DNA from: Blastocladiella emersonii ATCC 22665 | Taxonomy: Eukaryota > Blastocladiomycota > Blastocladiomycetes > Blastocladiales > Blastocladiaceae | Length of the DNA: 64,000 bases | Direction of reading: 5' to 3' | Assembly (NCBI GenBank): GCA_025594325.1 | Contig: JANHCV010000002.1 | Location: 1,922,001-1,986,000 of the forward strand | In this document: in pieces, positions 1-9,975 of the stretch | Numbering within the stretch: position 1 is the first letter of the stretch | How the letters are laid out: each line of letters begins with the position of its first letter | Notes under the pieces: generated by a model | Told to the model about the DNA's origin: nothing | Seen by the model: only the letters and a program-made list of their open reading frames with translations | Database searches by the model: none | Made by a program: the position numbers and the translations under genes

Positions 1-1188
1 TCGAGCGTGGCGGGGATCCGCGCAAAGAAGTGGAACGGGTGCTCGGCCTCGGACCACGACGTTGGCCGGCGCTGCGCGAGCTCGGCGTCGAGCTGCGCCT
101 GCGACTGCGGGCGGCACTCGAGCATCACCGAGTCCTCGATGCCGTGTGCCGGGATGAGGTTGATGACGAGCACGAGCTACGGCGGCGTCGACTGGGATCA
201 GTTTCTCGATCACGCCACGGCACGGACTGATCCCAAGTCGCGTACCTTCCACAGCGCGGCCGCGCGGCTCTCGGGCGTAAAGGCCGTGTTCCACAGCTGG
301 GTGCGGTAGTGCGGCTGGTCGGCGATCCAGCGCAGCGTGTGCAGGATGGACCAGGTGTTCTCGGCGGGCACGGCGACGCGCGGGTACTTTCCGGGCAGGC
401 CGCCGACCCACGTGAAGATTTTCCGCGTGAGCGTGCGGTTGAAGAGGAACTCGTAGCTCCAGTTCTTCTTGAAGCCCTCGATCTGCCCGTCTACGTGGTG
501 ATGCAAGCGAGCACGGCAATCAGCAAATGAACCGCACGCGTGCGCAACTGCGCGTGCAACCGATCGACGTACCCGTGGGCCAAAACGGCGGAATGATGCG
601 CATCGCGACCATGACGACCATGAGCAGGAACTCGGCGCGCAGGTCCGCCGCCACGATGTAGTGCGACGTCTTGAACAGCTCCTTGTACACGCGGTCGTAC
701 AGCGGCCGCACCGCGCACATGGCGCGCACCAGGTCGAGCCCGGCCTGCAGCGCCGTCATGGTCGGTGGCCCGCTGGTCGCTGGCGTGGCCGTGGCCGCCG
801 CAGCCGCCGTGGATCGCAGTGGCGGAAGGGGCGCCGCCAGCGTCGCGTCGGCGTGCGCCGGTGATGGCGCGGCGGCAGCGTTGCCCGACTCGCCCGCGAC
901 GCCGGCCGTTCTACCGCCGCCGCCGCCCAGCCCCGACCGCGCGCGCGACCGCGACCGGCTGCTCGGCGGGACGGGGCCGACGCGCACGGGCGGCGACGTG
1001 GAGAGCGGGACCGAGGCAAGCGACGACGACGAGGAGTGTGCGCTCGGGACGGGCGACACGGCGGCCGAGGGGATCAGCGGGTACATCACGGCCGACGATG
1101 GCAATGGGGCCGTCGAGGGACGCAGCTGCATCGGCGCCGCAGCGGCGGCAGCAGGGGCAGCGGGGGCCAGGTGGTGATGGTGGATCAT
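1..1188 (-). CDS. Unidentified protein, 5' three exons, cut by the window edge
   Basis: Not recognised. Three exons can be joined in frame: 1188-573, 490-246 and 176-1, continuing past the left edge. The introns are GTACGT...CGTAG and GTACGC...CGTAG, with phases that match. The first ~130 residues are Ala/Pro/Ser-rich low complexity. A folded-looking region follows, with motifs such as LDLVRAMCAVRPLYDRVYKE, a hydrophobic stretch EFLLMVVMVAMRIIPPF, NWSYEFLFNRTLTRKIFTWV and INLIPAHGIEDSVMLECRP. The hydrophobic stretch could be a buried helix or one membrane segment. The start is the first ATG of the open frame; a later Met is possible because the N-terminus is low complexity. The exon structure is well supported; the function is not. 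Confidence 0.6.
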
Positions 1189-2764
1189 GATGTCGTGGGC
1201 CGGCGTCGAAACGTGTCGAGAGCGAGGGAGGAGAGAGATGGAACACGAGAGGCCCGTCGATGCGCGTGGAAATGGGGCTCAGCGGCGGACGGTCGAAATG
1301 AGCGAGCGACCTTCGCGGGAGAAGTCGCCAAGCCGGATGACGGGCGTGGCGCGGTAATGTTGGGCGCCGAGGTCGAGGTCAGAGTCACGTCGAGCTGTTG
1401 ACGATACTCGGGACGAGCCGGCAAGCGGGGATGGAGGGAGAGAGGGAGGGCCGGAAACCGCGGGAGCCAGGGAGTAGACGGCGAGGACGCCGGCGGCGCG
1501 GACAAGAATAGCGGGCGCGCGAGAGGCGAGCGCGAGGGTCGGGTGGGTACACGGACGACAGCGTGGGGCAGGAGAGAGGAGAGAGGTGCTGCAATGGTTG
1601 AGCAGAGGGGCGAGCGAGTTGAGGGCCGCGGAGAAAAGGGTCGCAGTGCGATCGAATCGGCCGTTGTTCGGAGCAGCGCGGCGCGTGTGCTTGCGGCGCA
1701 GCGCGTCGTCACTCGGTGAGTGCAACCGTGATAGCCTGGACAAGGCGCGGGCCGGAAATGAGCGCTGAGAGGACAAGGCCGTGCTTATGAGCTGTACATA
1801 CGGTGCCAAGGACCACTGTGTGAAGGGTCCAGAGGAGAAGTGTTAAGGTGCCTCAACAACGAGGGCGCAGCGATGCTTATGTAGGCGAGGTCGGCGAGGT
1901 CGGAGGTCGGCGACGAGTCACCACGACGCAGTCGTTCCAGCTGGTTCGAGTTGCGCCCTGTGCGCGGCGCGGCGAGGGAGATTGGGATCGTGGCACTCGG
2001 CGGGCCGTATGATCGCGGAGGGTGCCGACCAGTGGTGCGGCGAAGCGCTGGGAGATGGCCACGCGCGAGACACGCGGCCGCGCCAGCCACGTACGCACTC
2101 GGCCCTTGTCCGAGCACCCCCGAGGACCCCAACCATACGTGGCAAGGCAAAAATACGGCCTTGACCGCTCCGCGCGACCAAGGCGTAGCGCGCAGGCTTG
2201 ATCAACACCGACCGATTCGTCATGGACGCAGGAAGGCAGAAAGTTCGCGGGCTTGCCCGGCGCCCCGGGCGCGCGGAACGCCCTCAGCCTCACTTCCACG
2301 CGTTGCGCCATTCTGCGAGCGATTATTTATAGCCGCGCTTGAGCTACTCCACGAAGACAGCTTGGAGCAGTCCTTCGCGATCGCGAGCGAATCCGGTGGT
2401 CGCGTCGCGAAAACACGTGTGGGTCGCGTGGCACTGCGAGACATGCGAGACGCGCCGCGCGCGCCGGCCCGAGCAAGCGCGCAGGAGGCCGCCGCGGAGG
2501 TGATGGCGTGGTTGCGGGAGACGTCTACATTATTACCCGGCAACGGTTTGGCCCGCGAAATCACGATCCAGAGCCACGACCGCTCCCCCGTTCTGTCAGT
2601 CGATGCAGCAGTCTCGCCGTTGCCGCATGTAACTTTGGGCCTCCCCCTTTGGCCGCGCTCTAGTTCCCTTTCACTCGCTCCGTGGGAGGCGCATGCAACA
2701 CACCTCCACCACCACACAGCACCGATCCTTGTGAATACCATCATCACCCGTCGTCGTCGCCACC
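1189..2764. other. Intergenic region between divergent genes
   Basis: About 1.6 kb separates the start of the left-edge gene from the start of the RGS gene. Open frames exist on both strands (for example 1279-1809 minus), but they are Arg/Ser/Pro-rich, lack domain-like composition and have no splice continuation. I see no RNA gene or repeat. It presumably holds both promoters. Confidence 0.5.
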
Positions 2765-4049
2765 ATGCCGCTCGAGCTGCTCGGCAAGCTCATGAAGCGC
2801 AAGTCCAAGGTGGCGCTTGGCGTGGACACGGCCTCGACCACACCGAGCTCGACCTTGCAGCGAGGTCCGTCCGCTCCTTGAGTTGTGGGCGAACCCGATC
2901 TCATCCCTGACCGTGCGTGTAGACCGCAGCGACAGCATCGCGAGTCGCACGCTGACGCCGGCGTCGCCGCTCTCGCCGGCCTCGCCAGCCACGGCTCCCG
3001 CGAAACTCAGCACCAGCGGCACGAGCACCACGCTTGCCGCCATCGACCCGGCCGTCCTCGAAGCCATCAGCTCGCTGGGCGACCCGAGCAATGTGACGCT
3101 GCGCGACATCTTCATCGACCCGCGCACGTCGCCCGCGCTGCTCCCGCTCTTCCACGACTGCGCCAACGACTACTTCATGACCGAGACGGTCGCCTTCTAC
3201 GAGGCCTACCTCGACCTGCGCCGCGCCGCGCAGCCCGAGTTCCTGCCGTCGATCCTCCAACCGTCGCTCGCCAACTCGAGCCCGACTACGCTCGACACCG
3301 TGCGCCGCCGCCGCTCGTCCGCGGCCGTGAACACGGGCAAGAGCAACCAGGCCATTGACGCGAGCACGCCGTCCGTGAACGCGGGCGGGGCGGCAGCCGC
3401 ACCAAGCGCGGCGGGCAAGCCCGACTCTGTGCCCGTCGTGGTGCAGGAGGTGTCCGAGACGCCCGTGTTCGTCATCGAACCCGTCGGCGGCGGCAGCGGT
3501 CTCCCCCCGACCAAGTCGAGCGGCGACGAGGAAGGCGGCGCCTCGGCCCTCGCGCACTCGCTCGCGCCCACGTCGTCGATGGTGACGTCGACCTCGATCA
3601 GCATCCTCACGCCCATCGCGTCGCTCGCCTCGTCGGCCGCCACGTCGAGCATCTCCATCTCGACGCAGGCCCTGGGTCCCGTCGACGTCGTCGCGGATCC
3701 GGGCACGCCGGCGCCGACGCCCGTGACGCCCGCCGCGTCGCCCACCGACACGCCCGCGGCGGACGTGGTCCTCGACCGTGCGACCGTGGCACGGCTCGTC
3801 GAGCACTACGTGGACCCCAAGTCGCCGACGTCGCTCAACCTGTCGGGCGCGCTGCGCAAGGCCGTCATGGAGGCCGCGGGCAAGGAGGCGGGCCCGTCGA
3901 CCAAGCAGATGGACATGGTCGGCAAGGAGGTCGGGCGGTCGATCCAGGGCAACCTGCTGCCGCGGTTTCGCGTCTACCTCACGGAGCGGCAGGCCGTGGC
4001 CATGCTCCAGGCCCAGGCCCAGGCGCGGTCGGGCGGGGTGTCTGTATAG
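2765..4049 (+). CDS. RGS-domain protein (regulator of G-protein signalling)
   Basis: Two exons, 2765-2864 and 2923-4049, with a 58-nt GTCCGT...TGTAG intron at matching phase, give about 408 aa. The N-terminus MPLELLGKLMKRKSK is basic. Residues ~75-125 (TLRDIFIDPRTSPALLPLFH, then FMTETVAFYEAYLDL) read like the first RGS helices. The C-terminus (LVEHYVDPKSPTSLNLSG, then IQGNLLPRFRVYL) reads like the last RGS helices. Between them lie ~200 residues of Ser/Thr/Ala/Pro low complexity, so the RGS fold appears to be split by an insertion. The family accelerates GTP hydrolysis on G-alpha subunits at the plasma membrane. The gene ends 394 bp before RACK1 on the same strand. The assignment is by pattern; the catalytic Asn was not placed with certainty. 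Confidence 0.65.
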
Positions 4050-4253
4050 TTGTCGGCGTGTCGCTGTTGTCAGAGCAATACATTGAACTTTTCGGCTGCT
4101 GTTGTCTCTCCGCGCTCCGTGGCTCGCGCACGGCAGCTGAGGACCGCCGATCGAGTTCATGCAGTGCATCGCGCGGCATGGGGAAGGTGAGGCGGCGCCA
4201 TGTGGCGCTGGCGCGGAGCTCCGTGGCGCCGTGCGCGCAGCCTGGCTCATATT

Positions 4254-4274
4254 ATTGGGGTTGCATATGATTGG
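4254..4274 (+). promoter_or_regulatory. Pair of inverted CCAAT boxes upstream of RACK1
   Basis: ATTGGGGTTGC occurs twice, 16 bp apart (ATTGG at 4254-4258 and 4270-4274), about 170-190 bp before the RACK1 start codon. ATTGG is the reverse complement of CCAAT, the HAP/NF-Y binding core. That the sites function is an inference from sequence and position. Confidence 0.35.
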
Positions 4275-4443
4275 GGTTGCTAGGGAAAAAGAACAACAGA
4301 GCCCTGCCCGCTATCGCGGCACGTGCGAGGTGGATCGTAAGGAAAAACAACGCCGGCGCACCAGCCGCCGTCCTGCCCGCCGTCGCCCGCCATAAGTAGG
4401 CGGGCGGGGCCGCCCAGGTCTGCTCAGTCTCTTCAACTTGAAA

Positions 4444-6103
4444 ATGGCCACTGAGCGTCTCGTCCACCGTCACACCCTCGAGGGTATGCCGTCCGCCTTC
4501 ACCGCGGCGTCCGCGATGCATGCGGGGCTGGGATCACGGCGGCGGCGGCGGTGGTGGTGAGCGTGCGAGCGGATGGCTGGACGTGGCAACTCAAATCCGT
4601 CCGACCAGCCGCCGGCGACTCTCACTCCCTCACCACCACCCGCCGACCGACCGCCCGAAAAACCACCCCCCCCCCCCCCGCCATGCATCGCGACGACGCA
4701 CACGAAAAACCCATGCAATCGACCACTCGACGCTGACGCCGCCACCACGCACCTCTGCGCCGTCGTTTTCTCGCAGGCCACCGCGGCTGGGTCACCGCCG
4801 TCGCCACCTCCCAGGAGGCGCCCGACCTTCTGCTGTCGGCGTCGCGCGACAAGACGCTGCTCATCTGGCAGCTGACCCGCGACTCGCAGCAGTACGCGAT
4901 CGCGCGCCGCGCCCTGACCGGCCACAACCACTTCGTGCAGGAGATCGCCCTGTCGTCGGACGGCCAGTTCGCCCTGTCGGCCTCGTGGGACAAGACCCTG
5001 CGCCTGTGGGACCTCAACACCGGCAAGGCCACGCGCCGTTTCATCGGCCACACCAACGACGTCCTCTCGGTCTCGTTCTCGGCCGACAACCGCCAGATCG
5101 TGTCGGGCTCGCGCGACAAGTCGATCAAGCTCTGGAACACGCTCGGCGAGTGCAAGTACAACATCGAGTCGGCTCACACCGAGTGGGTCTCGGCCGTCCG
5201 CTTCTCGCCCAACCACCAGACCCCGATCATCGTCTCGGCCGGCTGGGACAAGCTCGTCAAGGTACGTTTGCTCTTTGCTCTCGCGTCGAGGAGGAGGACC
5301 GCGTGCGCGAGCCGTGGTAGCAGTAGCAGCAGGAGAGCAGGTAGCAGAAGAGCTCGCCGTCGTCCTCGTTGCGCGTCCCGATGACCGTGTACGCCTCGCG
5401 CGTATGCGGGACCCGGGGCGCGAGCCTGGAAATGATGGTTCTTTGAATATTTGCTACTTCAGATGGAGCAAGAGGCTCTAATGAGACTTGAAAAATCCAC
5501 ATTGCGTCTGATCCAGCCCGATGACCGACCGAACTCGACCTGCTACTTGATCTGCCTGCTGCCGCTGCCGCCTCGCCGTGCCGCGCGTCTACTTCCTCCC
5601 CGTCGACTCGCACTGACTCAAACTCGATCACTCACCCGCCCTCCCCCTCGCCCCCGCCATAGGTTTGGGACCTGACCAAGTTCAAGCTCCGCACCAACCA
5701 CATTGGCCACAAGGGCTACATCAACTCGATCACCATCTCCCCCGATGGCTCGCTCTGCGCCTCGGGCGGCAAGGACGGCATCCCCATGCTCTGGGACCTC
5801 AACGACGGCAAGCACCTGTACTCGCTCGACGCCGGAGAGGAGATCCACGCCCTGACCTTCTCGCCCAACCGCTACTGGCTGTGCGCTGCCACCACCACCG
5901 GCATCCGCATCTGGGACCTCCAGACCAAGACCCTGGTCACCGAGGCCATCGTTGGCGAGGACGACCTCCTCGAGGAGGGCGAGACCAAGAAGGTTGCCCC
6001 CACCCCCCTGTCGCTCACCTGGTCGCCCGATGGCACCACCCTTTTCGCCGGCTACACCGACAACACCATCCGCGTCTGGGAGCTCATCTCCTCGTCGCAG
6101 TAA
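4444..6103 (+). CDS. RACK1: RACK1/Cpc2/Asc1, small-subunit ribosomal WD40 protein
   Basis: Three exons, 4444-4483, 4777-5261 and 5663-6103, give 321 aa, the usual size for RACK1. Seven WD40 blades are visible, for example [52 protein letters not shown] and [12 protein letters not shown]. The RDK of blade 1 matches the conserved basic loop that contacts the 40S ribosome. Known role: a scaffold at the 40S head that links signalling to translation. The introns are long for this window (293 and 401 nt) and the second hosts a snoRNA. The 4444 start gives MATERL and is preceded by AAA, a favourable context. The gene runs convergent to SEC24 with a Harbinger transposon between them. Confidence 0.97.
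5426..5516 (+). ncRNA. SNORD24: U24/snR24-like box C/D snoRNA in RACK1 intron 2
   Basis: This is a complete box C/D layout inside the intron. The terminal stem is CTGGA (5426-5430) with TCCAG (5512-5516). Box C is ATGATGG (5432-5438, last base off consensus), box D' is CAGA (5460-5463), box C' is ATGAGAC (5481-5487) and box D is CTGA (5508-5511). The tract upstream of D' (5442-5458, ending TATTTGCTACT) is what I remember of yeast snR24, whose first guide pairs with the large-subunit rRNA sequence AGUAGCAAAUAUUCAAA. Yeast snR24 is itself encoded in the intron of ASC1, the RACK1 orthologue, so host and guest agree. The guide before box D (5491-5507) differs from the yeast guide as I recall it, and I could not place its target. 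Expected role: 2'-O-methylation of 25S rRNA. Confidence 0.88.
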
Positions 6104-6458
6104 GGTGTTCTCGTCCGGTCCGGCCCTCGAGGTCACCGTGCGGTACGCGCTCACGCCTTCGCCGTCGAGTCCGTGTTGCTCAAGTAATACAGATTCGTCG
6201 TTGCCTTCCCCATCCCACCCTCGTCTCGTCTCCACTCTGAGGTACCCTTTCGACTTCATGCTGCTTGTGTCCTCGTCGCCCTCGTCCCTGTTCCCCTCGA
6301 TGCCCTTGTCGATGACGACTACTTTCTCATCCTTAATCTGAGCCCCGCGCCGGTCCTTCGGGCCGGGCCACATGAGCGGGGCCTGTATCGATCGTTTCTA
6401 AGCTAATCTTCTCTCTGAGACAACTGGCATCGATGGGACTCGGACATGTTTTGCTACT

Positions 6459-6461
6459 TTA
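6459..6461. repeat. Left TTA target-site duplication
   Basis: TTA lies directly before the left inverted repeat and is repeated at 9710-9712 after the right one. Three-base TWA/TTA duplications are the signature of PIF/Harbinger insertion. Confidence 0.85.
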
Positions 6462-6476
6462 GGGCCCGTTTGGTTC
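6462..6476 (+). repeat. Left terminal inverted repeat of the Harbinger element
   Basis: GGGCCCGTTTGGTTC is the exact reverse complement of 9695-9709. Confidence 0.9.
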
Positions 6477-6678
6477 AGATCAGGTGGATCAGCTGAAAAA
6501 GTTGCCACGTTTCACCTCACCCCCGTTCATCTCAGCGGCCGTGCGAACCAAACGCCCCGCTGGATGAACGCCCCTCCCCCCCCCCGCAATAAAATCTTTC
6601 CCACCTCTTTGCAGCCGCACTTATTGCAACGAATCAACACCTAACCTCACGCATCGTGTTCTCGAGCCCTCAAACAAC

Positions 6679-7996
6679 ATGGGCAAGGGATACAACCGCA
6701 AGCTGCGCGGCCTCATGCTCACGGCCGCCCTCGCTCTCCTGCGACGTCTCGCTGCGCGCAACGAGCGCCGCTCGTGGGAGCCTATCCGCACGTCCACGCT
6801 TTCTGGCGAGTCGTGGGTTCAAGAGCTGCTGACGTGCAACAGCAAAACGCGTTTTTCGGAAATCGCCCGTATGCCCCGCGAGACCTTCAAGGCCATCTGC
6901 CGCCTGTTCCGCGACCGTGGCCTTCTCACCGACGGCCGCGAGCTGTCCGTCGAGGCGCGCTTCATGGTTTTTCTTGTCATGGCCGGCGAGGGCAGCACCA
7001 ACCGCAACCTCAGGGAGCGGTTCCAAATCTCTGGCGAGACCGCGTCCAGGGTTCTGAAGCAGGTGCTCGACGCTCTGTACCGCCTGATGCCCGAGTTCAT
7101 TGTCCAGCCGTCCGATTCTACGCCCGTGCATGAGCGCATCGCCCACGACCCGAAATACGCTCCGTTCCAGAACGCGGTCGGCGCGCTTGACGGAACGCAC
7201 ATCCCGTTTGTTGTGCCCGCCAAGCTTCACGACTCGTTCCGAAACCGCAAGGGGACCATCTCCTCAAATGTCCTCGCTGCCTGCGACTTTGACTTGAACT
7301 TCACCTACGTTCTCGCAGGGTGGGAGGGCAAGGCGCACGACTCGCGCGTGCTCTCGGACGCCTTCGCCCGTGGGTTCAAGATCCCCGCCGGCCGCTTCTA
7401 CCTCGCCGACGGCGGCTACGCAAACCGCACGTCCATCATCGTGCCCTTCAGCGGTACCCGCTATCATCTTCGCGAGTTTGCCCGCGGCAAGGATGGGTAC
7501 GTTCTCACTGCCATGACCATCACGTTGGCGCCATCTCATCTGCTTCACCAACGTACGTAGAGTTGAGAACAGCGAAGAGCTTTTCAATCTGCGTCACGCG
7601 TCGCTCCGCAACTCCATTGAGCATATCTTTGGCGTGCTCAAGAAGCGGTTCCGCGTCCTCTCGATTGGCGCGGCCTACCCAATCAAGACTCAAGTCAAGC
7701 TTGTGTACGCGCTCTGCACGCTGCACAACATGATCAACAAGTGGAACCAAGGCGGCGACGCCTTCTTTCGCGACGCCGAGACGGAGCTCCGGCGCGCGCG
7801 GGACGCGGCGCATGAGGCGCCAGTACGTGGGCGCGAGCCCCTGGACGACGAGAACGAGGAGGACGACGAGGCCGCTGTCCTCGAGGCCTCGCTGGACGGA
7901 GCTCGTCAGCGCGGTATCTCGCTTCGGAACCGCGTCGCAAATGTTCTTTGGACCGAGTACAGGCGCGTCATGGCCGCTCGTGGGACCCGTCTTTGA
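6679..7996 (+). CDS. PIF/Harbinger DDE transposase
   Basis: Two exons, 6679-7496 and 7561-7996 (64-nt GTACGT...CGTAG intron, phase 2), encode 417 aa. A helix-turn-helix region lies around residues 89-133. The DDE triad can be read as D171 (GALDGTHIPF), D244 (YLADGGY) and E293 (LRNSIEHIFGVLKKRFRVL). AHDSRVLSDA and ALCTLHNMINKW are also typical of DDE_Tnp_4. The C-terminus carries an acidic patch (DDENEEDDE). The enzyme cuts and rejoins the TTA-flanked ends together with the Myb-like partner encoded opposite. No lesion is visible, so it may be functional. Confidence 0.95.
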
Positions 7997-8309
7997 AGGC
8001 GCGAAATAATTGTTGTACCCGCATGCATGCTGTAATATACTGATTTGTCAAGTACTATAATGTTATATAAGCGATTCTAGATGATTTGACGCGTCGCTGA
8101 GGTCAGAACGCATCGGTGGGGACGCGTCGATCAATCACGTGACGTGCGAGACACTTTGAGAACCACGCGTTTCTCAACGAGTCGCGTCATTTTCGAGCGA
8201 AGGGTAACGATTGAAGATACGATGGACACAAAGCCAGATGTATTGGACACAAATGGGCGAGAACAAGGCCAGGAAGCAACGCGAGGGGAGGGGGACATGT
8301 GCGAGAGAG

Positions 8310-9439
8310 CTACTGAATGAAAAACTCGAGGACGCGCTTGCGCTTCGATTCGGACACGGCCATGACGCGAAGCGTTTGATCCTCGGTCAGGCGGGTGGCG
8401 ACGTCGATCTGGTACTCTTCATTGTCATTGTACGCGTCCTGGACCCATTCAAGTGCGGCGGTCAGAACGGGCTTGGAGTCGGCGGTCGCGACGCTCTGGA
8501 ACACCTCCTTGATGCCCATGAGGAATTCCGAGTCCGAGAGGCGACGCGAGCTGCTGTCCGAAGTGCGGCTGCGCTTGCTGGCGGGGGCCGCGTCGTCTTG
8601 ACCATCAACACCTTCCACGGCACCAGACTCCTTGCCGTCCTGCTCGAGGTGCGAGTACTCGCCGGTGGCGGTCGAGCTGCCCCACAGCATGTTGGCCTTC
8701 TTGTAGTACGGGAAGGGCTTGCAGCCCGCAGTCAGCTCCTCCTTGAGCTCTGCCTACAATTGAAGCAGGCCAGGCGCTGTTAGCTCGCCGCGAGTTGACG
8801 CGTAACGATATTGAACAAACGTACCGAGAGATCGTTCCAGAACTCCTCTGGCACGTCGACCGTGCACTCACCCTCATTCCAGGTGCAGCCGTTGCCCGAG
8901 TACGACAGAAGCCGTTTTACGGCGCGAAAACAAGTGCGAAGCTGGAGCCGAACGCTGACGTTGTTAGCGCTACGGTTGACGCGTGTCCGCAAGACAAAGC
9001 GTACGTATGTCACGCGGTTCTTGACCTGCTCCGCCGTAAACTGCATGTTGAACTCGTCCGACAGGGCCTGGGCAATCGACACACGGTGCTGGGCCTTGAG
9101 CGTGTTGCTGTCGCCGAGCACGCCGTCGTCAGCGAGGTTGCAGAAGTGGTCGAGGAGGAAGTTGGTCGACGCGGAGCAGAAGGTGGCCTTGCCGCCGCTG
9201 GCCTTGCCGCTGCTGGCCTTGCTGCCACTGGCCTTGCGCTTGCTTGGCTTGGCGATGGTCACGGGCGGCAGCGGGTTGGTCGGCGTGACAGCAGCGTTGC
9301 CGTCGCTCCCAGCAGCGTCGTCATCTGCATCCTCGTCGCTATCGGCGGGCGGCGGCGGGATTTCGGGCACGTTCTTGACGATCTCCTCGATGGACATGGC
9401 CGTACGGCCAGCGCGCTTTTTGCTTGACGGGGGAGCCAT
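8310..9439 (-). CDS. Harbinger accessory Myb/SANT-like DNA-binding protein
   Basis: Three exons, 9439-9005, 8941-8825 and 8753-8310, with 63- and 71-nt introns give 331 aa. The N-terminus is acidic and basic low complexity (PPPPADSDEDADDD, KRKASGSKASSGK). A trihelix/SANT-like segment follows, from ASTNFLLDHFCNLADDGVLG to FTAEQVKNRVTYL, although the first Trp of the fold is replaced. CTWNEGECTVDVPEEFWNDL and KPFPYYKKANMLWG then resemble the plant and fungal Myb/SANT-like family that accompanies PIF elements. In known elements this partner brings the transposase to the nucleus and to the element ends. Confidence 0.8.
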
Positions 9440-9500
9440 TCTTTTCGGCTTTGAGGGAGGACGGGGGAGAGAGAGCGAGTTACTTTGGAGGAAAACGGCG

Positions 9501-9508
9501 TTTATATA
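9501..9508 (-). promoter_or_regulatory. TATA box of the Harbinger accessory gene
   Basis: TATATAAA on the minus strand lies about 62 bp upstream of the accessory-gene start codon, inside the transposon. Its function is inferred from sequence and spacing. Confidence 0.5.
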
Positions 9509-9694
9509 GGCCGGGGAGCACAGCCTGAAGGTTTCGGGGGCGAGCAGACGGGCGATTCAGCGACGAGGGTTCCATTCAGCTCACCCGTGGGTTGAACCAA
9601 ACGCCGCGATGAACACGACGGGGTGAAAATGCCACGTTTCAGCTGGGTGAACACCGGACCGTGTAAAATCGATTGATCCACCTGATTCACCCCG

Positions 9695-9709
9695 GAACCA
9701 AACGGGCCC
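9695..9709 (-). repeat. Right terminal inverted repeat of the Harbinger element
   Basis: GAACCAAACGGGCCC is the exact reverse complement of 6462-6476 and is followed by the second TTA (9710-9712). Confidence 0.9.
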
Positions 9710-9975
9710 TTATTTGCTCGTGTTGCTGCCCTTGGTCGCGTCCAGGATGTCTCAACACGAAAAATCCGACCAGCGGCGACGCGTCGTTCATCGCGACGCG
9801 TGCGCGCGGCGGCGTGCGGACACGCATCGTAACTTCACCAACTTCTGGCTGAGACGGGACCGCGGGCAACGCGTGGGAGAAGGAGCGAGGATGAACAATA
9901 TATCTGTGTAAACCAAACAAAAAGGGGAGGGAGAGAGGAAGGGGGCGAGTATCGTCATCATCAAAAGTGAGCCGC

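Larger units (their letters stand above)
6462..9709. mobile_element. Complete PIF/Harbinger DNA transposon, 3248 bp
   Basis: The ends are a perfect 15-bp inverted repeat, GGGCCCGTTTGGTTC (6462-6476, complement at 9695-9709). A 13-bp subterminal inverted repeat, ATCAGGTGGATCA, follows (6479-6491 and 9674-9686). TTA flanks both sides. Inside are the two genes expected of this superfamily, a DDE transposase (+) and a Myb/SANT-like protein (-), in convergent order. The element lies between the 3' ends of RACK1 and SEC24, a site harmless to both. Both reading frames are open, both catalytic regions are present and the termini are identical, so the copy looks young and possibly active. Confidence 0.93.

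Noticed and set aside
1279..1809. 176-codon minus-strand open frame in the first intergenic region
   Set aside because: Low-complexity Ser/Arg/Pro composition, no splice partner and no conserved motif.
2901..4250. 449-codon minus-strand open frame opposite the RGS gene
   Set aside because: Arg/Gly/His/Val-rich mirror of the coding strand. The plus strand has a spliced frame with RGS-like helices.
4484..4776. A second snoRNA in RACK1 intron 1
   Set aside because: No paired C and D boxes with a terminal stem are visible; the intron is GC-rich with a poly-C run only.
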